This document shows positions 1 through 9,331 of a stretch of DNA of 54,812 nt, piece after piece. Each line of letters opens with the position of its first letter. The stretch's first letter is position 1. Under the pieces are notes generated by a model. It was not told the DNA's origin. It searched no databases and was given only the letters and a program-made list of their open reading frames with translations. The position numbers and the translations under genes are program-made. This DNA is from Paulinella micropora (Eukaryota; Cercozoa; Imbricatea; Euglyphida). The DNA is taken from assembly GCA_009731375.1 (NCBI GenBank), contig BJOX01000250.1, forward strand, positions 539,734-594,545, read 5' to 3'.

Positions 1-299
1 AGAGAGAGAGATGAGAGAGAGAGATGAGAGAGAGAGATGAGAGAGAGATGAGAGAGAGAGATGACAGAGAGAGAGAGATGAGAGAGAGATGACAGAGAGA
101 GATGAGAGAGAGATGAGAGAGAGAGATGAGAGAGAGAGATGAGAGAGAGAGATGATAGAGAGATGAGAGAGAGAGATGAGAGAGAGATGAGAGAGAGATG
201 AGAGAGAGAGAGATGAGAGAGAGAGATGAGAGAGAGAGATGAGAGAAAGAGATGAGAGAGAGAGAGAGATGAGAGAGAGATGAGAGAGAGAGAGAGAGA
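1..299. repeat. GA-rich microsatellite, (GA)n with ATG interruptions
   Basis: Imperfect (GA)n interrupted at 6-12 bp intervals by TGA/ATG. Long open frames across it (Ser/Leu or Arg/Glu runs) are by-products of the repeat. It directly abuts a gag fragment on its right. Confidence 0.95.
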
Positions 300-663
300 T
301 TCGCTCTCTCCCTGCCTCTCTCTTCGTCAGGGGTTTCCCCAGGGTCGTCTAGGACATCTCCCCCATGAAGACGAGTAAAGCGTCACTATCTGTCTCTGTG
401 TCCCCCTCTTGTTCCTCCTCTCTAATGAGGTTCATGTCTTTGTCTTTGAGAGACTTTTTGTGCTTGTTGCTGTGAGGTTTTCCCTTTTTCTTTTTATTGT
501 CGTTCCTTTCTTCACTCGCTTGACTTTTCTTTCGGGGTTTCTTTGCTGGGCAATACTTCTTGGTATGACCTTTCTCGTTACACTCATAACAAGTGACTTT
601 GAGCCACCACTCCTCCTTCTTCTTGAACTTTCTGTACTTGCCCTTACCCCCTTCGTCCTCAGA
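300..663 (-). pseudogene. Copia-type gag fragment with intact CCHC zinc knuckle
   Basis: On the minus strand this island reads as a basic segment, a WWLKVT stretch, then a complete CX2CX4HX4C knuckle (CYECNEKGHTKKYC, roughly 534-600), followed by a Lys-rich tail and an acidic segment that ends at a TAG near 328. Gag zinc knuckles bind retroelement RNA during particle assembly. The same arrangement (EWWL, knuckle, basic tail) recurs on the plus strand at about 25440-25610 in copia 3, so this is a fragment of the same family. It is cut off on both sides by GA microsatellite and has no start codon, LTR or pol. It is an orphan fragment, not a gene; family identity is strong, boundaries approximate. 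Confidence 0.8.
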
Positions 664-691
664 GATGAGAGAGAGAGAGAGAGATGCGAGA

Positions 692-724
<33 letters not shown>

Positions 725-771
725 TGAGAGAGAGATGAGAGAGAGAGAGATAGAGAGAGAGAGGTGAGAGA

Positions 772-815
<44 letters not shown>

Positions 816-1161
816 GAAAGAGAGATGAGAGAGAGAGATGAGAGAGAGAGAGAGATGAGAGAGAGAGATGAGAGAGAGAGAGATGAGAGAGAGAGGGAGA
901 GAGAGAGAGAGAGATGAGAGAGAGAGATGAGAGAGAGATGAGATGTTAAAGAGAGAGAGAGAGGGAGAGAGAGAGAGAGATGAGAGAGAGAGATGTGAGA
1001 GAGATGAGATGAGAGAGATGAGATGAGCGATGAGATGAGTGAGATGAGATGAGAGAGATGAGATGAGAGAGATGAGATGAGAGAGATGAGGTGAGAGAGA
1101 TGAGAGAGAGATGAGAGAGAGAGAGTGAGAGAGAGAGAGAGTGAGAGAGAGTGTGTGTGTT

Positions 1162-1197
<36 letters not shown>

Positions 1198-1751
1198 TGA
1201 GTGAGAGAGAGAGAGAGAGTGAGAGAGAGAGAGCGAGAGAGAGAGAGAGAGAGANNNNNNNNNNNNNNNNNNNNNNNNNNNNNNNNNNNNNNNNNNNNNN
1301 NNNNNNNNNNNNNNNNNNNNNNNNNNNNNNNNNNNNNNNNNNNNNNNNNNNNNNNNNNNNNNNNNNNNNNNNNNNNNNNNNNNNNNNNNNNNNNNNNNNN
1401 NNNNNNNNNNNNNNNNNNNNNNNNNNNNNNNNNNNNNNNNNNNNNNNNNNNNNNNNNNNNNNNNNNNNNNNNNNNNNNNNNNNNNNNNNNNNNNNNNNNN
1501 NNNNNNNNNNNNNNNNNNNNNNNNNNNNNNNNNNNNNNNNNNNNNNNNNNNNNNNNNNNNNNNNNNNNNNNNNNNNNNNNNNNNNNNNNNNNNNNNNNNN
1601 NNNNNNNNNNNNNNNNNNNNNNNNNNNNNNNNNNNNNNNNNNNNNNNNNNNNNNNNNNNNNNNNNNNNNNNNNNNNNNNNNNNNNNNNNNNNNNNNNNNN
1701 NNNNNNNNNNNNNNNNNNNNNNNNNNNNNNNNNNNNNGAGAGAAAGAGGGG

Positions 1752-1795
<44 letters not shown>

Positions 1796-1827
1796 AGAGA
1801 GAGCAGAGAGAGAGAGAGAGACAGAGC

Positions 1828-1865
<38 letters not shown>

Positions 1866-1882
1866 TAGATAGATAGATAGAT

Positions 1883-1949
<67 letters not shown>

Positions 1950-1985
1950 AGAGAGAAAAGACAGAGACGGAGACAGAAAAAGAAG
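664..1985. repeat. GA microsatellite with GT and GATA patches, contains a gap
   Basis: (GA)n with GATGAGAT variants, a GT patch near 1150-1180, and a GATA run near 1864-1883. Positions 1255-1737 are N. All long frames here are simple-repeat artefacts. Confidence 0.95.
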
Positions 1986-2649
1986 AGAGCAGAACACAAA
2001 CAAGCATGCAACAGATTTCTCACGCCCTTCCAATTAGAACCTGTGATAAAGCGGTGAAGCCAGCCTCATACCCAGACGCTTTTAGATAACCTAGAATTGC
2101 CTTGTTCAGTTCTTCTTTTTGCTTGTCTGTCAGCGCGCTCATATCTTCTTGTCTCGAGCTGCCTGCTTACAGTTGGACAAGCTCCTACACATCAAAACCA
2201 AGCAAGATTATGTAGTTAAATACTTAGGAGCAGGCACAACAAAAGGCAGAACAGGCCCAGGTGGTCACAGGTTGGGACAGAAAAAGGTGTTTGACGATTA
2301 CCCAACCAGCAGCTCTTGAGCAGCTTTCACCGTCCTCGAAACTTGTATCAAATTCGGAAGTCGATTCAATAGACAAAGTGAGGGTGCTGCTGTGAAGGCA
2401 GAGAGCCTGCACGAAAGATAATCACTCCCCAGCACAACTGTTCCTCTTCCAATGTCCACCCTTTTCCCTCTTTCCCTCAACAAACAGGCAGGCCGAACAC
2501 AAAAAACTGGCATTTGACATGCGTCCTAGCCATCGTAAACATTTCCTCCCATAATTTTGAACACCAAAAACAATCGTTGTGACTTGAGACTTTGTGTCTT
2601 GAGAGGTCATTGACTTTGGTCAATACGTGGTGCTGGTCAGCTTCTCACC
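1986..2649. other. Unique sequence upstream of the PHD-finger gene; no gene seen
   Basis: Mixed-composition sequence with only short frames (up to about 70 codons) on both strands and no family I recognise. It would hold the promoter and 5' UTR of the gene starting at 2650. I see no convincing TATA box. Confidence 0.5.
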
Positions 2650-2949
2650 ATGTCCACGTATTGTGAGGCATGCGATGAAGAAATTGTGGAAGCCAAGCAG
2701 AGCGCAAAGAAGTCTGGCAAGTCGGCAAAGGCAGAGAAGCCCTCACTCAGCTCGGTGAGCTGTGTCACATGTGGAATTTCCTTCCATTACGCATGCATAC
2801 AAGGACTAGACACTGTGCTTGACTCAATGGCTGATGAAGGCCCTGATGGAGTGGTCCCAGCCCTTCAAAAAAAAGGCGAACAAGGCTCAGAATCTGAAAC
2901 TTCCGAGGAAGATTTTGAATGGAAGTGCTACAGGTGCCGAACTCACAGG
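2650..2949 (+). CDS. PHD-type zinc-finger protein, exon 1 (of at least 8)
   Basis: First exon of a host gene that I trace to the stop at 8808. ATG at 2650 opens 100 codons ending exactly at a consensus donor (AGG|GTAAGA), phase 0. Cysteines and histidine are arranged as C5-x2-C8, C38-x2-C41, H46-x2-C49 and C93-x2-C96, with WKCYRC before the last pair. This is the C4HC3 pattern of a PHD finger with two enlarged loops (about 29 and 43 residues, Lys-rich and acidic). PHD fingers usually read histone tails in chromatin; function here is inferred from the motif only. A RING-like fold is the main alternative. Frame beyond the donor degenerates into (TAG)n intron sequence, which supports the splice call. 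Confidence 0.7.
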
Positions 2950-2999
2950 GTAAGAGGACAGTGCAGTGACATTCAGAGAAGAATATGCACAAAAATAGT

Positions 3000-3401
3000 T
3001 ACAGTAGTTGAAGCTGGTGATGAGATGTTAATGGTGATGATTGTGGTGGTGGTAGTTGCAGTGGTTATGCTGGTAGTAAGAAGAATAGAAGTGGTAGTAG
3101 TACCACTAGTAGTAGTAGTAGTAGTAGACTTAGTACTATTACTACTACTACTACTTCTACTCAGTAATACTACACTACTACTACTAGTAGTAGTGGTAGT
3201 AGTAGTACTGAGTAGTAGTAGTAGTAGTAGTAGAGTGGTAGTGGCAGTTGTAGTAGTAGCACTAGTAGTAGTAGTAGTAGTAGAGTAGTGGTAGTAGTCT
3301 TAGTAAAGTCTGCAAACATCGGGTTATTTTTATCGTTTTTCCCGTTAGCTGAATAATAAAAAAAATTAAATCCCCCCCCCCCCGTAGTATAGTAGTCAGT
3401 A

Positions 3402-3469
<68 letters not shown>

Positions 3470-3472
3470 TGA
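3000..3472. repeat. Trinucleotide microsatellite (GTA/TAG)n and (ATT)n in intron 1
   Basis: Imperfect (TAG)n/(ACT)n, then a C10 run, then pure (ATT)n immediately before a tRNA-like SINE head. Poly-Val and poly-Ile frames here are artefacts. Confidence 0.95.
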
Positions 3473-3538
3473 TAGCCCAGTGGTCAAGTTCTACCATCTG
3501 GGCCCTGTCGCCAGTTCGATTCCCGTCGGTGCCACCAG
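3473..3538 (+). mobile_element. tRNA-like SINE head, partial copy cut by a gap
   Basis: Carries the pol III A-box-like TAGCCCAGTGG and B-box-like AGTTCGATTCC, ending CCACCAG, then N from 3539 to 3770. It is identical to the head at 4067-4133 over the shared part. Because the copy abuts a gap and the same microsatellite follows, it may be an assembly duplication of the 4057 copy rather than a separate insertion. Confidence 0.6.
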
Positions 3539-3770
3539 NNNNNNNNNNNNNNNNNNNNNNNNNNNNNNNNNNNNNNNNNNNNNNNNNNNNNNNNNNNNNN
3601 NNNNNNNNNNNNNNNNNNNNNNNNNNNNNNNNNNNNNNNNNNNNNNNNNNNNNNNNNNNNNNNNNNNNNNNNNNNNNNNNNNNNNNNNNNNNNNNNNNNN
3701 NNNNNNNNNNNNNNNNNNNNNNNNNNNNNNNNNNNNNNNNNNNNNNNNNNNNNNNNNNNNNNNNNNNNNN

Positions 3771-3773
3771 TAA

Positions 3774-3814
<41 letters not shown>

Positions 3815-3951
3815 GTAGTAGTAGTAGTAGTAGTAGTAGAGTAGTAGTCAGTATCATTATTACTATTACTATTACTATTACTATTTACTATTACTATTTA
3901 CTATTACGATTTACTATTACTATTACTATTACTTTTTATTATTATTATTAC

Positions 3952-3984
<33 letters not shown>

Positions 3985-4013
3985 GTCGTTATTATTATGT
4001 CATTATTATTATG

Positions 4014-4056
<43 letters not shown>
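3771..4056. repeat. (ATT)n/(ACT)n microsatellite
   Basis: Runs of ATT, TAG and ACT variants between the gap and the next SINE head. Confidence 0.95.
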
Positions 4057-4449
4057 GGACACCGTGATAGCCCAGTGGTCAAGTTCTACCATCTGGGCCC
4101 TGTCGCCAGTTCGATTCCCGTCGGTGCCACCAGTATTTTCATTGAACATACCGGTCCGTCTGGAAGTGTTGGAACTGCCCTTGCGGGGGTGTCATTAGAG
4201 CTTATCGTCAATTCTTCGTACTCCCCTCACGGGTGAGACGATGGAGGCGCATGTGCAGAAATGCATCAGCCATTGACAGAGAAGCACTATTATTATTATT
4301 ATTATTGTTATTATTATTATTATTATTATCATTATTATATTATTATTATTATATTTTTGTTATTATTATTATTATTATTATTATTGTTGGTGTTATGATT
4401 ATTATTATTATTATTATTAGTAGTAGTATTATTATTATTATTATTGTTA

Positions 4450-4492
<43 letters not shown>

Positions 4493-4945
4493 TATTACTA
4501 TTATTATTATTATTATCATTATTATTATTATTATTCAGCCCAATGGCCTCAAGGCGTTAAACTGTGACGCCAACTCATAACCCTTTGGTGGTAGATGCTG
4601 GGGAGGAGGGTCGTTGCGCGCGTAAAAGATCTTAAACTCCGCATATGCTGGTTGATAGCCCAGGACCCAGCAGACACCAGATTGTTATGGGTGGGGTTTC
4701 GAGGCAGCTCTAGCAACCGCGCTTGGTGTATGCACTTGCACATTCGGTGACGTCTTGCAAGAGGTTGCTGGGACTGCGGAATAACCTCGGCTTAGTGCAG
4801 TCTTGCCCTCAGGAGCTCCATCGGTGGCCCCGATCATCAGGCGAGAGACTGACACGGGGGGGTGGAGGACCTCGAACAAGGGTATTGGAGGCTTATGTCC
4901 GTTGAGGATATGCCATTAGCTGCATCAGTACGCCTCAGATATAGT
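4057..4945 (+). mobile_element. tRNA-derived SINE-like repeat, copy 1, split by (ATT)n
   Basis: Head 4057-4133 is tRNA-like: a near-complete acceptor pairing (GACACCG with CGGTGCC), an A-box (TAGCCCAGTGG), a B-box (AGTTCGATTCC) and a genomic CCA-like end. The D and T stems do not pair well, so it is not a functional tRNA gene. A body follows to about 4288, then (ATT)n to 4534, then a second unique block 4535-4945 ending AGATATAG. The whole order recurs at 40447-41383 with high similarity. It lies in intron 1 of the PHD-finger gene, on the same strand. Whether the two unique blocks are one element or two adjacent families is not settled. Confidence 0.75.
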
Positions 4946-5056
4946 AAATATTATTATTATTATATTATTATTATTATTATTATGTCATTATTATTATTAA
5001 TCATTATCATCATCATCATTATCATCATCATCATCAATCATTATCACTATCATCAG
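4946..5056. repeat. (ATT)n and (ATC)n microsatellite before exon 2
   Basis: ATT then ATC/ATCA repeats that merge into the splice acceptor (ATCATCAG) of the next exon. Confidence 0.9.
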
Positions 5057-5119
5057 GCCAAGTTGCCTGACAGCGTGTATCACGGCCGCTTCTGGTGGCG
5101 ATGTCTCTACCAACTACAG
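5057..5119 (+). CDS. PHD-finger gene, predicted exon 2
   Basis: 63 bases, flanked by acceptor TATCATCAG and consensus donor CAG|GTACAT, both phase 0, encoding 21 residues (AKLPDSVYHGRFWWRCLYQL plus Q). Codon composition differs sharply from the surrounding repeats. It joins exon 1 and exon 3 without a frame break. Predicted from splice signals only; no domain assigned. Confidence 0.6.
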
Positions 5120-5259
5120 GTACATAGCTATGCATGCATGTACGCATGCATCTATGTATGTATGTATGTATGCATGTATGTATGTATGTATCCATGTCTG
5201 TATGTTTGTTCCTATATATATACGTACACGTTGAAACCAGTATGTATGTCGTGTGCCAG

Positions 5260-5340
5260 CGTCGTAATCCGTCTTGTTTTACGCTTCCGGAGTTCGTGCA
5301 GCGAGGGGACGAGAGCGAGAGCGAGGAGGAGGCGCCGCAG
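5260..5340 (+). CDS. PHD-finger gene, predicted exon 3
   Basis: 81 bases after acceptor GTGTGCCAG, phase 0, encoding RRNPSCFTLPEFVQ followed by an acidic Glu/Ser stretch. It ends before GTTGAT, a weak donor. A near-duplicate of its 3' end (acidic codons then GGCGCC) sits at about 5390-5416 directly against the next gap, so this end may be mis-assembled. Further exons may be hidden in the gap at 5417-6207. Confidence 0.5.
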
Positions 5341-5350
5341 GTTGATGAGA

Positions 5351-5386
<36 letters not shown>

Positions 5387-6250
5387 CGCGGACGAGAGCG
5401 AGAGCGAGGAGGCGCCNNNNNNNNNNNNNNNNNNNNNNNNNNNNNNNNNNNNNNNNNNNNNNNNNNNNNNNNNNNNNNNNNNNNNNNNNNNNNNNNNNNN
5501 NNNNNNNNNNNNNNNNNNNNNNNNNNNNNNNNNNNNNNNNNNNNNNNNNNNNNNNNNNNNNNNNNNNNNNNNNNNNNNNNNNNNNNNNNNNNNNNNNNNN
5601 NNNNNNNNNNNNNNNNNNNNNNNNNNNNNNNNNNNNNNNNNNNNNNNNNNNNNNNNNNNNNNNNNNNNNNNNNNNNNNNNNNNNNNNNNNNNNNNNNNNN
5701 NNNNNNNNNNNNNNNNNNNNNNNNNNNNNNNNNNNNNNNNNNNNNNNNNNNNNNNNNNNNNNNNNNNNNNNNNNNNNNNNNNNNNNNNNNNNNNNNNNNN
5801 NNNNNNNNNNNNNNNNNNNNNNNNNNNNNNNNNNNNNNNNNNNNNNNNNNNNNNNNNNNNNNNNNNNNNNNNNNNNNNNNNNNNNNNNNNNNNNNNNNNN
5901 NNNNNNNNNNNNNNNNNNNNNNNNNNNNNNNNNNNNNNNNNNNNNNNNNNNNNNNNNNNNNNNNNNNNNNNNNNNNNNNNNNNNNNNNNNNNNNNNNNNN
6001 NNNNNNNNNNNNNNNNNNNNNNNNNNNNNNNNNNNNNNNNNNNNNNNNNNNNNNNNNNNNNNNNNNNNNNNNNNNNNNNNNNNNNNNNNNNNNNNNNNNN
6101 NNNNNNNNNNNNNNNNNNNNNNNNNNNNNNNNNNNNNNNNNNNNNNNNNNNNNNNNNNNNNNNNNNNNNNNNNNNNNNNNNNNNNNNNNNNNNNNNNNNN
6201 NNNNNNNTGAGAGAGAGAGATCGACATATAGATAGGGAGGTAGATGGATA
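5341..6250. repeat. GA/CAGAGA microsatellite with a 791-bp gap
   Basis: (GA)n and (CAGAGA)n, N from 5417 to 6207, then (GA)n and GATA repeats. Arg/Glu-rich frames are artefacts. Confidence 0.9.
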
Positions 6251-6305
6251 GATAGCTTGAAAAGATTGTTCGTTACACTCTCAGCTACCCAAACTTGTGT
6301 GTGCG

Positions 6306-6307
<2 letters not shown>

Positions 6308-6347
<40 letters not shown>

Positions 6348-6616
6348 CTCTATCTCTCTATCTATCTTTCTTTCTCTCTTTCTCTCTTTCTTTCTTTCTT
6401 CCTTCCTTCCTTCCTTTCTTTCTTTCTTTCTATCTTTCTTCCTTCCTTTTTTCCTTCCTTTCTTTCTTCCTTCCTTCCTTTCTTTCTTTCTTTCTTCCTT
6501 CCTTCCTTCCTTCCTTCCTTTCTTTCTTTCTTTCTTTTCTGTTCTTTCTTTCTATCTACCTACTACCTATCTACCTACCTACCTACCTACCTGCCTACCT
6601 ACCTACCTCCCTATCG
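6308..6616. repeat. Compound tetranucleotide repeat (TATC)n-(TTTC)n-(TTCC)n-(CTAC)n
   Basis: Pyrimidine-rich compound microsatellite that could double as the polypyrimidine tract for the exon starting at about 6628. Confidence 0.95.
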
Positions 6617-6627
6617 TGTGTGATAAG

Positions 6628-7347
6628 GGCTGTGGGCACGTGTGTTCTGCCTGTGCGGAGCGGCGCCCTTGGCTGCTGGCCGAAGACGAACAACAAGACT
6701 CACAACGACCACCACAACAACCAAAGCAACCAGAGCCAAAGCAACCACAACAAGCAGCAGAGCAAACACGACAAGAACAGGAGCAGCCACGAGACCGTGT
6801 GCAAACTGCTAGAAAATCCAGCCGAGACAAGGTGCAACAGGCTGAGAAGGCAGACAAGGCAAGCACGGCTGAAAAGGCGGGAACTGTGGGAAAGGAACCA
6901 GACCAACAACAACAACAACAACAAGCAGGCTGGCCGGCTTCTCCCAACCCAGCAAGCAAGAACCAAGCAAGCCATTCACCAAGTCTGTCTTCATCTTCGC
7001 CACCCTCTTCACCCCTAACCTATTCTACCCAGCCAAATTCTTCACCTTCTCCTTCCCGTTCTTCTACTTCCCCTTCGTCTTCTGCCTCCCCGCGTTGGTC
7101 TTCCTCCTCCGCCAGCACTCCCACACCGCCTGTCCCCTCCCCCTCCTTTCACACCTCCCTCTCCACGCCCTCCTCGCATTCCTCCCTCTCCACACCCACA
7201 CGCGCGTCCGCCTCCGCCTCCACCACCTCGAGCTCTTTTTCCTCACCCACTTCTTCTTCTTCTTCCCCTTTGCCCTTCCTGGACCCGTTCACAACCCCGT
7301 CGCAGTCAGCTGCCGGCCGGGCCGACCACCACGCCGCCGCTTCTTCC
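6628..7347 (+). CDS. PHD-finger gene, large Gln/Ser/Pro-rich exon
   Basis: 240 codons open in one frame between a candidate acceptor (GATAAG|GGC) and donor TCC|GTAATA, both phase 0. The start holds CGHVCSAC, resembling the second half of a RING/treble-clef zinc site, but partner cysteines are not visible and may lie in the upstream gap. The rest is low-complexity: Gln/Pro/Lys/Glu-rich, then a poly-Gln run (about 6908-6932), then a long Ser/Pro/Thr-rich tract to about 7270. Such composition is typical of disordered regions of nuclear regulators; that role is inferred. The acceptor choice is uncertain. Confidence 0.55.
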
Positions 7348-7356
7348 GTAATACTA

Positions 7357-7550
7357 TGTGCAAGACACACCAACATACATACATACAAACATATACATAC
7401 ATACATATTATATACATACATAAACTCTGCAGTGTCAGTCGCCCTATACATACGTATGCATACGTACATACATACATATATACATACATACATACATACA
7501 TATACATACGTGCATACATACATACATACATACATACACACACACATACA
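7357..7550. repeat. (TACA)n microsatellite in intron
   Basis: CATA/TACA repeats with short variants between two exons, leading into an acceptor at 7556-7557. Confidence 0.95.
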
Positions 7551-7557
7551 TACACAG

Positions 7558-7616
7558 GCGCCGCCTGCCAAGCGAGCGCGGCACTCCTCCCGGCCGGGCA
7601 CGAGCGCAACCCACGG
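7558..7616 (+). CDS. PHD-finger gene, small basic exon
   Basis: 59 bases between acceptor ACACAG and donor CACGG|GTATAC. It starts with APPAKRARHSSRPGTSATH and ends in phase 2. The PAKRARH stretch resembles a monopartite nuclear localisation signal, consistent with a nuclear protein (inference). The phase matches the next predicted exon exactly. Confidence 0.55.
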
Positions 7617-7619
7617 GTA

Positions 7620-7930
7620 TACATGGAGATGGAGATGGAGATGGAGATGTAGATGTAGTTGTAGTTATAGTTATAGTTATAGTTATAGTTGTAGTTGTAG
7701 TTGCAGATGTAGATCTATATTTATATGGATATGGATATCGATGTCGTAGTCGTTGTCGTTGTCGATGTGGATATGGATATGGATATGGATATGGATATGG
7801 ATATGGATATGGATATGGATGTGATATGGATATGGATGTGGATGTGGATGTGGATGTGGATATGGATATGGATATGGATATGGATATGGATATGGATGTG
7901 GATATGGTACATGATATATGACATATAGTA
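7620..7930. repeat. Hexanucleotide repeats (GGAGAT)n, (AGTTAT)n, (GGATAT)n in intron
   Basis: Runs of related 6-bp units drifting from GGAGAT to GTAGTT/TATAGT to GGATAT/GGATGT. A progressive change of unit along one array is visible. Poly Met-Asp and Ile-His frames here are artefacts. Confidence 0.95.
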
Positions 7931-7951
7931 TATGTATGTGTATATGTATAG

Positions 7952-8038
7952 CAAAAGCGCGGTGCCGTCGCTGACGTTGTCACCTGGCTTCTCGCGCGCA
8001 CAATGCGTAACCCTGCACCGCGCGCTGGGCAGATGGCT

Positions 8039-8039
<1 letters not shown>
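7952..8039 (+). CDS. PHD-finger gene, predicted exon
   Basis: 88 bases after acceptor TGTATAG, ending before GTCTCT. It enters in phase 2, completing the split Gly codon of the previous exon, and leaves in phase 0, encoding a segment that begins KSAVPSLTLSPGFSRAQ. Phase agreement on both sides is the main support; the donor is weak because (CT)n follows. Confidence 0.5.
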
Positions 8040-8040
<1 letters not shown>

Positions 8041-8080
<40 letters not shown>

Positions 8081-8146
8081 CTCTCTCTCTCTCTGCTATA
8101 TATCTATCTATCTATCTATCTATCTGTCTGTCTGTCTATCTATCTA
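8041..8146. repeat. (CT)n and (CTAT)n microsatellite
   Basis: Pyrimidine repeat that forms the 3' half of an intron and ends in an acceptor (TATCTAG). Confidence 0.9.
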
Positions 8147-8147
8147 G

Positions 8148-8207
8148 GACCTGGCCGGCGTCGTAACGGACGAAACGGAAGAAACTGTCGACGGCCCGGC
8201 CGGGGAG
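8148..8207 (+). CDS. PHD-finger gene, predicted 20-codon exon
   Basis: 60 bases, phase 0 at both ends, between acceptor TATCTAG and consensus donor GAG|GTATGT. Encodes an acidic segment beginning DLAGVVTDETEE. Composition is GC-rich and coding-like. Confidence 0.6.
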
Positions 8208-8262
8208 GTATGTTTGTATCACAGACACACACATACACATACGCATGAAAACATACTTGCAG

Positions 8263-8808
8263 GCCAGACGCAACGTGCAGGCGGCCTTGGCTGCAGTGTT
8301 GGAAGACCTGGCGCCTGCTGCAGCGGCCGCCACCGATCAGCTGCCTGCCGGTGGCACCCCGCACCTCGACTTGCACGCGCCGGTCTCGCCGCCCGCTCTC
8401 AACTTCCCGTATCGAGCCAGCCATCTCGGCCCGGCTGTACCCTTCAAACCCGCCCACCCCGCCACCTACTCTGCCCCTCTTCCACCATACGGCCTGTTCT
8501 CCCCCGCTCCCGGTGGCGCACCGCTCAGTAGCTTCTTGCACACCCCGCCGCCGGTGCCACCGCCACCACCTGCGACCGCTGGCCCCTCCGGCCCGACTTC
8601 CGCTGTTCCGGGCGGGCCGGGGAAGCTGATGGGTCTGCAGCTGAGCGGGCTGGGCCAGGGGGGGCCGGTGGGCTTGGGGCCGGTGGGGTCAGCTATGAAC
8701 ATCGACCATATCGAGGCGGGCCGGCGAGCTCGCCCAGCCAACAGCCAGACCACCGGCGAGTTCTTGTCCTGGCTGACCGGCGGAGCCAAGACCAACATAG
8801 CCAAATAA
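8263..8808 (+). CDS. PHD-finger gene, terminal exon
   Basis: 181 codons and TAA, after acceptor CTTGCAG, phase 0. It opens with an Ala/Leu-rich helix-like segment (ARRNVQAALAAVLEDLAP), runs through a Pro/Ala/Gly-rich middle with a PPPVPPPPP tract, and ends ...GEFLSWLTGGAKTNIAK. Strong GC-rich codon bias contrasts with flanking repeats. No known domain recognised. Together with the upstream exons the protein would be about 640 residues plus anything lost in the 5417-6207 gap. Confidence 0.75.
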   Translation, partial: ARRNVQAALAAVLEDLAPAAAAATDQLPAGGTPHLDLHAPVSPPALNFPYRASHLGPAVPFKPAHPATYSAPLPPYGLFSPAPGGAPLSSFLHTPPPVPPPPPATAGPSGPTSAVPGGPGKLMGLQLSGLGQGGPVGLGPVGSAMNIDHIEAGRRARPANSQTTGEFLSWLTGGAKTNIAK

Positions 8809-8825
8809 GGGAAACATTATCCTCC

Positions 8826-8967
8826 CGCTTTCTCTCTCTTTCTCTCATTCTCTCTCTTTCTTTGTGTGTGTATGTCTCTCTCTCTATCTCTCTCTCTCTC
8901 TTTTCCTTTCTTGCTTTCTTTTTCTCTTTCTCTATCTCTCTCTTTCTCTCTCTGCTCTCTTCTCTTT

Positions 8968-9002
<35 letters not shown>

Positions 9003-9005
9003 TCT

Positions 9006-9044
<39 letters not shown>

Positions 9045-9048
9045 CTCT

Positions 9049-9079
<31 letters not shown>

Positions 9080-9150
9080 GCTCTGCTCTCTCTCTCTCTC
9101 TCACACACACTCTCTCTCTCTCTCACACACACTCTCTCTCTCTCTCTCTC
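8826..9150. repeat. (CT)n microsatellite in the 3' UTR region
   Basis: Long (CT)n with GCTCT, TTTC and CACACA interruptions immediately after the stop codon at 8808. Confidence 0.95.
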
Positions 9151-9294
9151 CAGCGACACAACTAGGTTGAACACCAAACAAAAGCCAAACCATCCAAGCA
9201 AGAACTAAGCACTTTCCTCCTCATACTTCGACTTCCCACTAATCCCTGCGAGTGGTACATGTAAAGTCAGTTTTATTCAAAGAGTGTGCGTATC

Positions 9295-9331
9295 AATAAA
9301 AGAAAAAAAAAGCTCCATACAAATCAATAAA
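9295..9331 (+). promoter_or_regulatory. Two AATAAA polyadenylation signals
   Basis: AATAAA at 9295-9300 and again at 9326-9331, about 490 bases after the stop codon of the plus-strand gene. The first is followed by an A-rich run. They are plausible 3'-end signals for the PHD-finger gene. Confidence 0.55.

Noticed and set aside
4057-4133. Functional tRNA gene at the SINE head
   Set aside because: A- and B-boxes are present but the D and T stems do not pair and the A-box is offset by about three bases. It recurs with a non-tRNA body.
6628-6690. Complete RING finger in the PHD gene (CGHVCSAC)
   Set aside because: Only half of the ligand pattern is visible; the partner cysteines would have to lie in repeats or in the gap.
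8817-9208. Coding sequence after the stop at 8808
   Set aside because: Only (CT)n-derived frames; AATAAA signals follow, so it is read as 3' UTR.
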